Shown piece by piece: positions 47,201 through 59,422 of a DNA stretch of 64,000 nucleotides. A program made the translations under genes and the position numbers. The notes beneath the pieces were generated by a model that saw nothing but the letters and a program-made list of their open reading frames with translations, did no database searches and was not told the DNA's origin. Position 1 is the first letter of the stretch. Each line of letters begins with the position of its first letter. This stretch comes from Brachypodium distachyon (Eukaryota > Streptophyta > Magnoliopsida > Poales > Poaceae): positions 52,975,237 to 53,039,236 of the forward strand of contig NC_016133.3 of NCBI RefSeq assembly GCF_000005505.3, written 5' to 3'.

Positions 47201-50200
47201 AAGATTTGATATCTTTTCTAACTTTGTCAATTCTCCTTTCATTCTTTTGTGTATGTTCTTAAGAGAAATGAATGCCATCAAATCCTAGCATGTCTTTAAA
47301 GGCAAGTTAAAAAGAAGGATTATCTTTTGCTGCCACTCTTTGGTGTCCATGATGATTAACCGCCGAGTGCTGACTGCTGACTGAAGCTTTGTCTCAAGAC
47401 CCAACTCTGCACTATGTGCCCGCATGTTCAGTTTCAATTCGGCTACCATGTCAGCGTCATCCGAATGATAAAAAATCCAGTTCCCTAATTTGCAAGGACG
47501 CAGTTTTAAGGCGAAGTAAGGTGTTCCATGCGGTAGTGTTAGTTTTGAATATTGTATTCAGATTTTTTTTTCAGAATTTAGTTCAATTTGGACGGATCCG
47601 ACCACTTGAAAAAAAAACAGACGGTACACCCCTACGGGCTAGGGCGAAGGTATCCATCTCCATCATATACAACGAAAGTGCGTGTAAACTATAAAGTGCC
47701 TTTAGATTCATGTCATCTGTTATTTGCGAGACTTGTTAAAAGACCAATGTTCCATGTCCTGATGAGGAAAAAGACCGTGGGTTCCAACTAGCAATATCGC
47801 CTAATCAAGAAAATAATCTTCTGGTAGGAATCCATCAATTGCTTTGGTGTCCGCCCATCGGGCAGTCGCGAAACATTCCTGTATCCAACTAACTTCGTTG
47901 AAAGTTCGATCATCATACGATACCCCTCCATATAGTTTATACTATGGTCACAGTCTAAATGTCGTGGACCTTCAAGACGACATAGTACTGCCTCCTGCAT
48001 GTGCTTATTTTTCAACGTGCTAATAACTCATGCTTACATGCTGTTGTGTCTGGTGGTAGCTTACAACTTACATGTGGTGTCTGTAAGCTCTAAAGTGGCC
48101 CGAATAGAGTGGGCCTGTCAAGTCAAATCTTGGCCTCATACAGTAGTTCTCCCTTGCATGTACATCAGCTCAATTGATGTTCATGGCAGAAATTGCTGGA
48201 GTGCCTCCATAGGGTCACCAGATGCTTCGTTCCGATATGATCTCTCTAGCTCGGCGTGGCCTCACAATAGGTCCATGACCATGTCGTGCAGGCAATGGAC
48301 GCTGGTGTACCATGGTGAGTAAATTGTTGTTGCATGGCCGGCCTCTGCCTCTGCCTGGCTCTCAAAATCCTCAACAGATGTGACCACACTCTGAGCGGGG
48401 ACAAACCATTAAAGGCCACAGAGTTCAAGACCTCCATGTCTTGACCTACATGCTCACTGCTCTTGGCATTTCAAGCAGCAGAGGCACAGTAGTACGTAGT
48501 AGAATCAGCTGATACTGCGTTAAGTATGAAATCTAGGGCAAGGGGATCGTTGTTTATAAGGTTATGAGAAGGGTCCCTCTTGCACTCTTGGTTGTGTAGG
48601 CTAGTTTTAGTCTGAAAGTTTTGAATTAAATTTTAGCCTGCTGCTGTATGTATTGGCGTACTAGGAGCGGATCCCTTTAAAATAGGATAGTAGCACACTT
48701 CACATGGCTCGGTCCGGGGTTTGCAAAGTCAATTGAGACCCAAACCTTCTGTCTGAACTGATCTATACTACTCCGACAGTCTTGCTGCGGCATCCACGTT
48801 GGCCTGCCATATATGTAAAGAAAAGAGTAGTGATAAAATTCTTCTCCTGTACGTGTTAGCGTTCTTCACTATGCAGTGCATAGTCATCCATATCCTCCTT
48901 AAACAAAACAGCTATTGGCCTAAGTAAGCGACGCCTGTTAGTATAATCATTATACAATCATATTCCTTGTCGGCATCATGCTATTTTATTCCTGTCTTGT
49001 TAGATCAAATCAGATTTGTTCTGTAGTGGCTTCCATTGTCAGTTTATATCAATTGCTGAATTCAGTAACCTGTACCTCTCCCAGCATTATTTTTCTGAGG
49101 GACCTTTGACTCACCAGTCATATCTCCTTGTCCACATCATTAATTTAGAAATCATCTTGTCTGTTCACGGAATCTGGTGTTTTGATTATCAAATCCTCAA
49201 TACTGGTGTAGATGCCCTAGGTATGAGTGTGCACTACAGTCAGTCAGCAGCGCAGCACAGGATAACAACATGTAGTCTACAGCTGTACGCTAGTACTACT
49301 GTACTCCGTACTGACAGTGGTATATCAAGAAGATATATAGGGTTTTCTTTCAGAGGAAGAAAAGGGATTTTATGCTAATATGGTGGTCAATTTGCGGGTA
49401 GGGTGCAATTTTGACTGTCGGTAGCTGGACAATGCCACGGAACGGCGGGGGCCAGTCAGGAAGGGAACCGTTTGATAAGTGGGGCCAGCCGGCGACCAGC
49501 CATGAACAGGGTATATAGTGGTGTGGTTAGGCGTTCGCAATCTATCTATGCAGGTCACCCTCTCCTTGGGCATTATGTGTGCCTCCACTTAAGCATTTCA
49601 CAACTCCGTCCGGTCTCGCTCTGACATGTCTCCATCCATGCACATGGCGTGGTGTTGGAGATTGTTCCTGTGGATTTCTTTTCTTCTCTAGTACAAAGAG
49701 AGCAACTGCTCATGCACACATATATCATGCGTGCTTCAGCGAGGCAATGTATTGCAAATAATGCAGGCAGGCAGATCATGCCTCCATATAGGCCTTTTTT
49801 TTATTCTGTTTTGCACATTTCGCGCGCAAGGCATAGTAGTAGCTTGTGAGTTGCTTTCGCTATCTGAGCAGTTTAGTGTCCAGAAACGGATGGACATATT
49901 GGTTCCCCGGGAGTATGGCTGCAAGAAACAATTCTGGCAGATCCACGAAAGCTACAACTCCCCCGGCCCTGTACGCTCAAAATCAGGGACCCATCCATGC
50001 ATATATATAAATTTGCATGTTTGTTCCTCCTCTCCATATATACCTGCAGGCACATAGGAACAAGAGCAGCACTATGACATAAATAAATATAAGTAAACAT
50101 ACACACACCCAACTGACTTCTCTATTGTCTGATGATCTTACTAGGTGTGCAATATGTATTGATAGATTTGCCAGATGATTAAATGATGGGCCAGACTCCC

Positions 50201-52382
50201 CGAGTTAGCTGCACGGCTGTCGTTGCTATACACCCTATCACTGCACGCTACAGTATTGCAAGTGCAATCTCATTCAAACAACTCGATTCCGATCCAAGCT
50301 TGCGCGTACGTACTTGTGTCTCACAAGCATCTGTCACGATACTGTGCGAGATATATCTATGGATCCGTCAAAGCACGCGGCCGTCAATATGGAGGAATGT
50401 TCAACGGCCTCGATCAATTTATCGCACTTTACTCTGTACTACTTGGACGGGGAGATCCCCGGGGTTTAAAGTCCTGCAGGCGGAAGCTGATCGATGGTGC
50501 TAGCTAGCATGCAGCAGCGGGTAATTAAACGATCCGTGTACGGCTGATGATTCAAAATCTGCACCGCCCTGTTTGGGATTGATGATGCTGGATTAAGTTA
50601 ATTTACCGGCTGGTATGATCGATCTGCCTCGACACGTGCCTGCCCCATATGGAGTGACATATATATATATACATATATTGTACTCACTCCCGAATTAACC
50701 TAGCTTCGGTCGATCCGTTGCATCGGCGTACCCTGTCCCTGACACGCACATTAGCTTCGCCTTCTGGCCTGGGGGGCGGGGCTCCGCTTTGCACGAAGTT
50801 TCCAAGCTGAGCGACGTCGTCGGCGTCCCGGCGGGCTCCCTGCTGGCATGCATCGGGCCGATCGAGCACAGTCCAAAAGGCTCCCTCGAAGATGGTTTAA
50901 GATTCGTTTTTCATTTGGTACCCAGGTACATCTTCATGTGGAGAATCAATTGTTTCTGTTGCTCTCGCATGTGTACTACGTACCGTAAATTGGACTGCTT
51001 TGGTGTTTTGTAGTGCTTGCTTGGCTACGCTTCAGGTGAGCGAGAAGCTGGCACCGGCTCGCAAAACGTACGCTTCAATTTCTTACATGTGTTTCTCCCG
51101 CGGTCATGGCGGGAGTGCCATGAACGATAGTGATGGTGTGCACGCTTTGACTGAAGTTATTGCATGGCGATGGTGAGTTGTAGAAGTATTCCTTGTTGTC
51201 GATGTCACGGTAGTCAATTAATGTAGTAGCCACGGTCGAATTAGTCATGATCGATGCAGTAGACACGGTAGTTGGTGTAGATGTGTTGTGTATCAAAACA
51301 TAGCTGCCATTATAGAGGAGGCATATCTATAGATGTCAAAGGATGCCGTCAACAAGTACGCCACCAGCGATGAGACCATCAGTTTTGGCGAAATTGGAGT
51401 AACTATGAAACACATTGGTTTAGCCAGAACTTGTACATGCGCCGTGTGTAAGAGATCATCACTATAGTGATGACGCCTTGATGCAATTGTTGATGTCGCA
51501 GAAGATGCGATTGTGCCGTCACCTAATAAGAAGCCTCTTGTCGTTGGGTCAAAGGACACATTGAAGATGTTCACCCTCATGGACCAAAGTGGAGGCTGCA
51601 TGTTGACGGAGAGATTTGTTGAATAAGACCAAGTCGATAAAGATCGTTGGCAAAGTACACTATACTACTAGCCGGACCGTAGTCAGTGCACAATAATTGC
51701 AATGTATCGCGTATAATTCACGTGAGGAAGAAGAATGGCATAAAGCCCTGAAAGGGAACAATACCTCACGTCTTGCCTTCCGTCAAGCATGCATCCCAAT
51801 CAAAAAAAGTGTCATTTTCCCAGAGCCATCTGCCACCAAACACCCTTGAAGAGATCTAGGATGCCTGGACTGGAGTGAATAGAAAAGAGAAGGGGATAAA
51901 AAGAAGAATTAATGCGAACAACGAAAGTAAAAAAAAAAGGAAAGAGGAAGCGCATGGTGTGTGGACGAAAAGACCCATCTATATCTTCCACCCTAGGCCA
52001 GCCACCGGCACCTCCAAGCAACAAGTTACACCCCTCCCATCTTTTTCACACAACACATCCAAACGCACACTCCTGTCCTTTACCATTCCAACACTCTCCC
52101 TTTCTCACTCAGCGCAAGCTGGTCTCCTCCTCACCTCAACCTCTCTCCCTCCTTCCATCCATCCCTGAAGTCCTCTCCCTCCCAAGCAGCTACCAAGAAA
52201 TCCTCTCCAAAGCTAGCTCCACCCCAATTTCTTATAGCCAACCAACAACAGATTCAAGCAAACCGTATTTCCCTCTCCCCATCCAGCGAGCCACGAAGCG
52301 GCAGCAAATATATCACACAAGCACTTGCTCTTTGCAAGTTACTAGAAGAAGTACACGGCTGGCCGGAGAGGAGAGATCATCA
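44280..52382. other. Large intergenic region; no gene supported
   Basis: About 8 kb. It contains a Stowaway-like fragment (44.96-45.03 kb), an 18-bp-stem hairpin (45647-45687), and an unexplained open stretch at 50.71-50.94 kb without a Met start or known domain. On the minus strand 46.02-46.22 kb has a short frame of no clear identity. 51.9-52.38 kb is CT-rich leader of the KANADI gene. Confidence 0.4.
45647..45687. repeat. 18-bp inverted repeat (hairpin)
   Basis: Arm 1 ATGATGTATCATCTTCAA (45647-45664) and arm 2 TTGAAGACGATACATCAT (45670-45687) pair at 17 of 18 positions around a 5-bp loop. No known microRNA was recognised in the arms. Confidence 0.8.
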
Positions 52383-55300
52383 ATGGAGCTGTTCCCTTCA
52401 CACCCGGACCTGCAGCTCCAGCTCCAGATCAGCCCTCCTCACCCTCCCACCAAGCCAATGGACCTAGGGTTTTGGAAGCGGGCTCTAGACACCACCGCCA
52501 ACACTACCCCAGCAACCATCAGCACTTCTTCTCCGCCCATGGCCAGGACTACTACTACCACATACCCCTCCGCGCCGTCAGCCGGCGTCGGCGGCTTCCA
52601 CCCGGCGGCGTCCACGGCCCAACTCGGCGGTGGGCTGCAGTTCCTGCAGCACACGCAGCCCATCCTCCACGAGGCCCAGGCGGACCTGGCCTCCACGATG
52701 AGGCCCATCCGGGGCATCCCCGTGTACAACACGGTCTCGCCGTCGTCGTTCCCCTCCTTCCTCCAGAGCCAGCTCCATCACCACAACCTCGCCCACGTGC
52801 AGCATCAGCATTGCTACGTTGACGCGATCATCGGCGCCGGTGGCGGCGCGGCCGGGCCGAGGTCGCCCGGCAAGGTCTCCGGCGTCGGCATCGGCGTCGG
52901 CGCCGCAGCGCTGCGGCCGGCCAAGCGGGGTTCGCGCGCGCCGAGGATGCGCTGGACCACGTCGCTGCATGCCCGCTTCGTGCACGCCGTCGAGCTGCTC
53001 GGAGGCCATGAGAGTATGTGCTAGTAGTACTGCTCGTTTTAGTCTTCTTCTTCTTCTTCTTCTTCTTCTTCACCTTCATCAATATATTTGCTCGTTCGAT
53101 AGGTTAATTTCTCTAGCTAGCTAAGTAGTCCTAAGTAGATAAGGATGCATGAGTTGTTGGCAACTTGACATATACACAGGGGCTGCTACAGGCACTAAGC
53201 ATAGCAAAGCTCTGTGTATCTTGGTGAAGAACTATACATGCACTGTTTCTGATATACTAGTACTTAATCCGTTTTTGTGATTTTGCAGGAGCAACACCCA
53301 AGTCAGTTCTCGAGCTAATGGACGTGAAGGATCTAACCTTAGCCCATGTCAAGTCTCACTTGCAGGTGAGGAAAAGAACTAGCACTTGTATATGTTTAAT
53401 TGGCGCATTGGTTTTCTTTCTCGCTTGAGCTTCGATCCCTTTAACGTACGTACAGTAATATTATTTTCCCTAAATGAAGACCGAATACATATATGCATAC
53501 ACTGCTGGATCGACCATGCTCCAGTAGTAACTTTTTTTCTTTCTGCCCGACTAAAACTAGTTCGATCCTTCCATTAATTTTACAGTTTCACTTGCTTCTT
53601 TTAGCTCGCTCATGCAGCATGGAAGAATAGTCATTTTTCAGTCCACTTTCTGAGCAGTAAATTCCCCCACGACGAGAGAGAGAGTCAGAGGGAGGGAGAG
53701 AGAGAGAGAGGGAGAGAGAGCGCAATAAAACCTTGAGAGTAAGCAGCAAATGCTTGCCATTAGAAGCCACGTCAACACTATCGATTCACACATTAGAGAC
53801 AGTATAAAACTGAGCTAGTATACCTATGAATGGCCACAGCGATTTGATGTTTCCAGCCGTTGGATCGTGCTGCTCGACGCACCGGCCGGATCGTGCCGAC
53901 GAGCGACCCACAACAACACACATGCACACATGCACGCAGCAGAAGCAGGCGCAGGCGCAGCAATATTACATTGATACTCCTGCACTAGTAGGAATCCATG
54001 CATGCTGCTGCCCGGGAGCAGATGGGCAAGTACAAGGCAGCATCATTTCTCAATAATTAATTCCTGCATGCGCTTTGGGCTATAGCTTCTCTGCACACAG
54101 TACTGGCCATCAATGCCGCAATTGTGCATATGGATGTGCCGCTGCTGCCTGCTGCTTGCCTGCGCGCGGCCGTATTTATTGCTCCTAGACCAGTACGCGC
54201 CTTTGACTTTAATTCTAGTACTGCTCCACTACTGATCCTAGCATTAGCTAAGCATAATTAATTAACTAAACCAGCTTAAACGCTTGTTTATGCCTGCTGC
54301 ATGTATGGTTAACTAGTTTAATTAATTCTTGCAGATGTACCGGACCATCAAGACCACTGATCACAAGACAGCTGCGACATCCTACGGTATGGTAGTATAT
54401 CAACTCTCTGAAAACGGAATTAAACTACTGCTCGCAAGTGATGGATCGATCGATATTACTGCAGTTGATCTGTACTGGATTAGTAGTAACCTAGACTGTT
54501 TATTTTGCAGGACAAGCTAAAACAATCATAGAGATTGCAGATGACAGCTACTTTGACATCACCAACACCAGTGGCTCCGAGTCTTCGGTTCAGCAATCAA
54601 ATCTTGATGGCAACGAGCATGGATCCAACATGTGCGCTCTCTGGAGCAACAACTCTTCGAGGTGACAACACCTTAGTAACTGTAAACTACTCGTAGCTGG
54701 AGTATAACATGACACTTAATTTGGATCCCTCGAGTTAATACTTAATAGGTCAATCGGTCTTATATGCATTCTGACCGATGCTGGCTATATCGCATGAGTA
54801 GTTCATTGGTTTAGTTTTTCTTCGGTCTATTTGATGGTGACCCCAATTGAATTATATATACTACTGCTCCTACTATTCTGAGTATATTGCTGAAAATTAG
54901 CAAGATTTATGGCATTATGGGTCCCTTGACATGATTGTTAATTTCTCTATGCGAAACTGAATTAATGTTCCTAGTGGGCTATTAATGGATATCGGATCAG
55001 TAGCTAGGTATAGCACTTCAGAATTACTCCACACTGCTGGGGCTCCATCTTTTCTGCCATTTCAGGCGAAATGACAGAGTGCACAGCTAGCTATAGCTAA
55101 GTAGCTAAACATTCTTGTGAGCCTGCAGGTATTGCTTTCTAGATCGATATAACTCCAGAGTCCATACAGGTGAAAAGTTGCTGGTAATTTCCTATAGGGT
55201 GCTAAAGCAACAAAGTTATATACTATATTCTCCTAAATGGAGTACAATAGTAGTATTTTTGTAGTAGCACACATGTTTGGACGCTCTTCATCTCCTTGTG

Positions 55301-56776
55301 ATGTCCATCCACTAGTATTCTTCATCAGGAATCAACCGTCACATTACACAATTAAGTAATGGGGTTTATATTAGTATATGAATGATCTGACGAGGGCAAC
55401 TTTTAGCTAGGTTCAAACCGGTCTACTACCCGCTTTAAGCAAAACAAAACACTTATTCCTTTGTTGCTAACATATCAACCACCTCCGGGTGCTCACAAAA
55501 AGCACCAGGGTTCTACCTTTGTTCCATCTGCTCCCCATGATGGGGCAATCATCTCTCGAATATGTATATATTAAGCTCTTCCATTAAACATATCCATCCA
55601 TCTAGCCATACCTAGCGAAGTGCATATATTTTCCACCACTATAATTAAATAATTAAGGACGCAATGGAGTACTAGACTCCACTACTGGAATCTTGACCAG
55701 AAGTTACATCAGGAGCAACATATCAAGTCATGTACTACTACATGCAACTATTCATCCCTCATGTGATCTACTAGCTCTTGCACACACATAAATCGCATGT
55801 AGGCATGCTTGCACACGTACACTTACGAAAGTATACTTGTGGGACTTCGTATAACCCTGACGACCTGTACAATTAACCATGTACACTTACGAAAGTACTA
55901 CTACCCATAACCTTTTATTTTTGAAGTACGTTAATACTACATACATACACCGAGACACATGCATGTATGCAAGCAAGCATTGATGCATGTGATACGTATC
56001 ACATGAGAGACAGAGAGAGTACGTAACAATTCAATAAGGAGCTAATTGTACAGCTTTTTATCTCCAACGATATATAAAGCTAGCTTGTTATTGACAGCAT
56101 CTTAACAGTGAAAGTTGGAGTTGCTTTGTTCCCCTACCTTTTCCCCTCTCATGTTGCATGCAAATGGACTCCCACTGAAGAAAAAGACATCCATGCATGC
56201 ATCGATAGATGGCCGGCATTTGATTCTTTCATCAGCCCATGATATACCGAAAACAAAGGTGATAATAATTAATTAAATTCCTTTTTTGCTTGTGCAGCAG
56301 AGGGGCCTGGTTCCAAGGCAAATCAAGAGATGCCAACCACGGCGACATCAAATCCTTCGAGGTACCCACTTTTTTTTTACCTAAGGAGTGATCATCATTA
56401 TCTCCAATACCTCATCGCCAATGGCCGGCCATTATGCTTTGGTAGCCAGTAGTTAGTGCAGTAGCGATCATTCGTACGTCCATTCTCGATTGCATGCATC
56501 TTTTCGACAGCTTCCTGTTGAGCCATAATCAATACAAATTGTCGGCAGCACACTTGGGGCGCCATTGCCATATCAATTAGTCGGCAGCCGGCTAGCTATA
56601 CACATGTACAGCATCGCAATTTTGACCAGGCCTTTTTTTTCCCTAATTTGCAGGACGTGCAACCTCAGAGCCCCGATGATGATGCCTCCGATATGAACTC
56701 GCCGCCATTCCGGCTGTCGGAGTTGTTCCTCGGTGCCAAGAAACCCAACCTCGACTTCACCCTTGGACGAATGTAG
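52383..56776 (+). CDS. KANADI-type GARP transcription factor, 6 exons, 364 aa
   Basis: Exons are 52383-53013, 53289-53365, 54335-54386, 54511-54661, 56301-56362 minus the last base (ending 56361), and 56654-56776; phases join. The protein starts MELFPSHPDLQLQLQISPP, the KANADI opening, which holds an LxLxL (EAR-type) repression motif. The GARP Myb-like domain lies at about 187-240: PRMRWTTSLHARFVHAVELL, then GGHERATPKSVLELMDVKDL, then TLAHVKSHLQMYRT; it crosses exons 1-3 at the conserved intron sites. The C-terminus ends LDFTLGRM, matching the KANADI end motif. KANADI proteins set abaxial (lower) leaf identity and limit HD-ZIPIII activity; rice SHALLOT-LIKE1 is one. The exon 5 acceptor is a NAGNAG (CAGCAG), so a form with one extra Ser (start 56298) is possible. 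Confidence 0.93.
53042..53072 (+). repeat. CTT trinucleotide microsatellite in KANADI intron 1
   Basis: About ten TTC units right after the exon 1 donor; a likely polymorphic marker. Confidence 0.85.
53678..53722 (+). repeat. GA-rich repeat in KANADI intron 2
   Basis: An imperfect GA repeat with interspersed GGGA units. Confidence 0.7.
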
Positions 56777-58255
56777 TAACCCGGGCGTCCTACGCCGTTT
56801 GTCGATCGGTCGATCGGTGGAGATCAATCGATTCGATTCCTAAACGAAGAGATCTTGGTAGCTCTATAGCTGTATGGGCATACTTGTGTGGCGCCCGCCC
56901 CATATGCACGTACATGGTACGAAGCGGAGGGAGGGGAACACCAAAGGTAGAAGATTGAGAAAGCAAAAGACGCTGGCCGGCCGGCCGGGGGGGCATTAAA
57001 GAATAAGACGAGACAACCGTTGATCTAGGAACAAAGCGCAAAAGGGGAGCTGCGGAAGGGGAGAGCTGAGAGACGACATCCATGGGTGCGTGCGTGGTAG
57101 AGAGATAGGACGATAGGCTTTATCAAAGGCAGGAGCATGTAAGAGGTAGTCGTAGCTTGCTTCTGCCTCACACCTGCATGTATGATCCAGGAGAGAATGT
57201 ATATGCGTGGATGGTGCCTAGCTAGGTGCGGAGAAAGGTTTCAACTTTTGTTGTGCCGCGAGAAAGGCGTAAAGAGAGAGGTACGTGTGTGTTACATATA
57301 TATGTGTATGGACCATCCATGCTTGATGCATGGATCGATGAGTCTTGCCTGCTTTTAGTTGCTATCTCCTGAGCTTGGAATAGATTCTATGTATCCATGT
57401 GGATTGGACTCTATGTATAATTGGTGCATGTCGATCTGGTTGGATTTGCAGTCCATGACTTGAACAAAAAGAAGTTCAATCAACAAAAAGGATATGTACT
57501 GGGTTATTTAGTCCCCGGCTACACATTGATGCATCAGTCAACAGCTTATGTACATGCATGTTTGGTTCCTGAGGCTCTGGCTGTAGTTTTGAGGTGATGT
57601 ACTGCTCGTGAATCCCAAGTGAGTACGTAGTAAGTACTGGAGGGAATTTCATATATACCATCCAGAATTTGCCCAAATGCTAAAATACCACTCAGAATTT
57701 CGGCCTTCCAAATCTACCACCCAAATTTTGCACCGTGTACGTCCAAATTAACAAGTACCATCAGTTGGCCATTAGTTCTTCATCCAAATATTTTATAACA
57801 TCCCATATATTGTTTTAGGATATTTTAACATATTACTTAGACACGTACGTATTTATATAGAATGCATGTGTTTATTTTTTAGTATCTTATGTCTATTCTC
57901 CCCGTGCCAATTTGAAACTTTAATGTTCACCGTATTTCTCTAATGTAGCTAGTACGCACTAGTGTCTATATACCCTTGACTACCTCAAGTGGAATAATAC
58001 CAGGCAGCAGTTGATCTCCATCCATTTGGAAATGGTAGGACATTGTTTGACTGCCTAAACTTGTGCTTTGACAATAAATCTCTTGTGCAATATGCTATCC
58101 TTTTGAAATGCTTTTGAATGTGAAGCCAACGGTGTCAATTATGTGTTAAATAACCATGTTGCATTTGCATACGAAACAGACCGTCCTGCAAAAGGCTTAA
58201 ATCTCAGGCGACGCGCCAGAGCCGTTGGATTAGTTAAGATATAAGTGCCATCGAT
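56777..58255. other. 3' flank of KANADI; intergenic
   Basis: Contains the probable 3' UTR, rich in GATC and GCATG words. No gene is supported. Confidence 0.45.
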
Positions 58256-59422
58256 CACTACACGACGTCCCAATTTTGGAGACAGTCAGACTGTTGGGAA
58301 AAGTGACTTTTGCCAGTAGTCTGGCTGCCAGGAACATATTTTTGCTGGCAGTTGAAGCTGCCCGCTATATCTCTGACGGCAAAAGTCTTTGTCGGCAGTT
58401 TAAGCTCTATCCGCAGGACATCTGCCGGGACAGGTCAACCTTTGCCGGCAGGTTTAATATTTACGGGCAGCAAGTTTTGCCTGGCGGCAAAGATTTTCAA
58501 CTTCTGCCTGCAGTTTAGTTGCCTGCGAAGCTCTAGTTTTCCCGGCACCTACAGTGCCACTGCTTCTTATGTGATTTGCCGGCATGCATAGTTTTCCTGG
58601 CAAGCCGACAACCAAGGATAGATTTGCCGACAGTATACAATATCCATATGTGTATAGATGGATGTATGAAATTCACAGTTCTTTCGATTCCACAATTTCA
58701 AATTCAAATAGGCATTGACCATAGCATAGACAGAAATACAAGAATTTCATATAGCAATTGACAGCAAACTAAATTTAGTCACATGCAAAACATCTGGAAG
58801 TTCAACATAGCACAATGTTTGTTTCACTCACACTAGAGTTTCATCATATCCAGAACATGTAGAACTTACATGTACCCAAAATGATAGCTGGTATCTTCTA
58901 AAGACTAGCTCATCTAGGTACCCAAAATCATAGCTAGTTAACTTTAAAGACCTAATAGTTCATCTAGACTCAAAATGATGACATGTAGAGTTTGCGAGCT
59001 CCAATCACGCATGTAGTTGTCATCCACAATTGACCACTACATCAAGCTTGTCTTGGCCCGAAACAAATGCATCAAAAGAGAAAAGTATGTCACTTGCTTA
59101 GCATATATAGCGATCAACTCCTTTAAATTGCCGCCACTGCTTAAGTGCTCCCACGCGGCCACGCCAATTTTTTTCGCTCCCCCCATATGTATATGTGCCG
59201 GCAGTGCACCAGGCACTATATATCTTTCCCGGCAGGTAAGGTGCCTCCCAAATATTACGTTTTTTACGGCAGTTGACTCCCGACGATTCCCTACTTTTGC
59301 CGGCAGTCAGATTGCCCCTCCAAACTTTTCCCGCAGTCAACCTTCATCGGCGGGTATATTGCCACCGTATGTGCATCTTTGCTGGCAGTTTTGGGCCATC
59401 AAATTTGGGACGTGGTGTAGTG
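58256..59422. mobile_element. Non-autonomous CACTA (En/Spm) transposon
   Basis: Terminal inverted repeats are CACTACACGACGTCCCAA on the left and CACTACACCACGTCCCAA (reverse complement) on the right. They match at about 21 of 23 bases. Both subterminal regions are filled with repeated TTTGCCGGCAG-type words in either orientation, the transposase-binding pattern of this superfamily. The 3-bp flanks are GAT and CAT, one base short of a perfect target duplication. The 1.17-kb length and absence of a transposase frame show it is non-autonomous. Confidence 0.9.

Noticed and set aside
53826..54056. Frame in KANADI intron 2
   Set aside because: Lies inside a well-supported intron and lacks homology.
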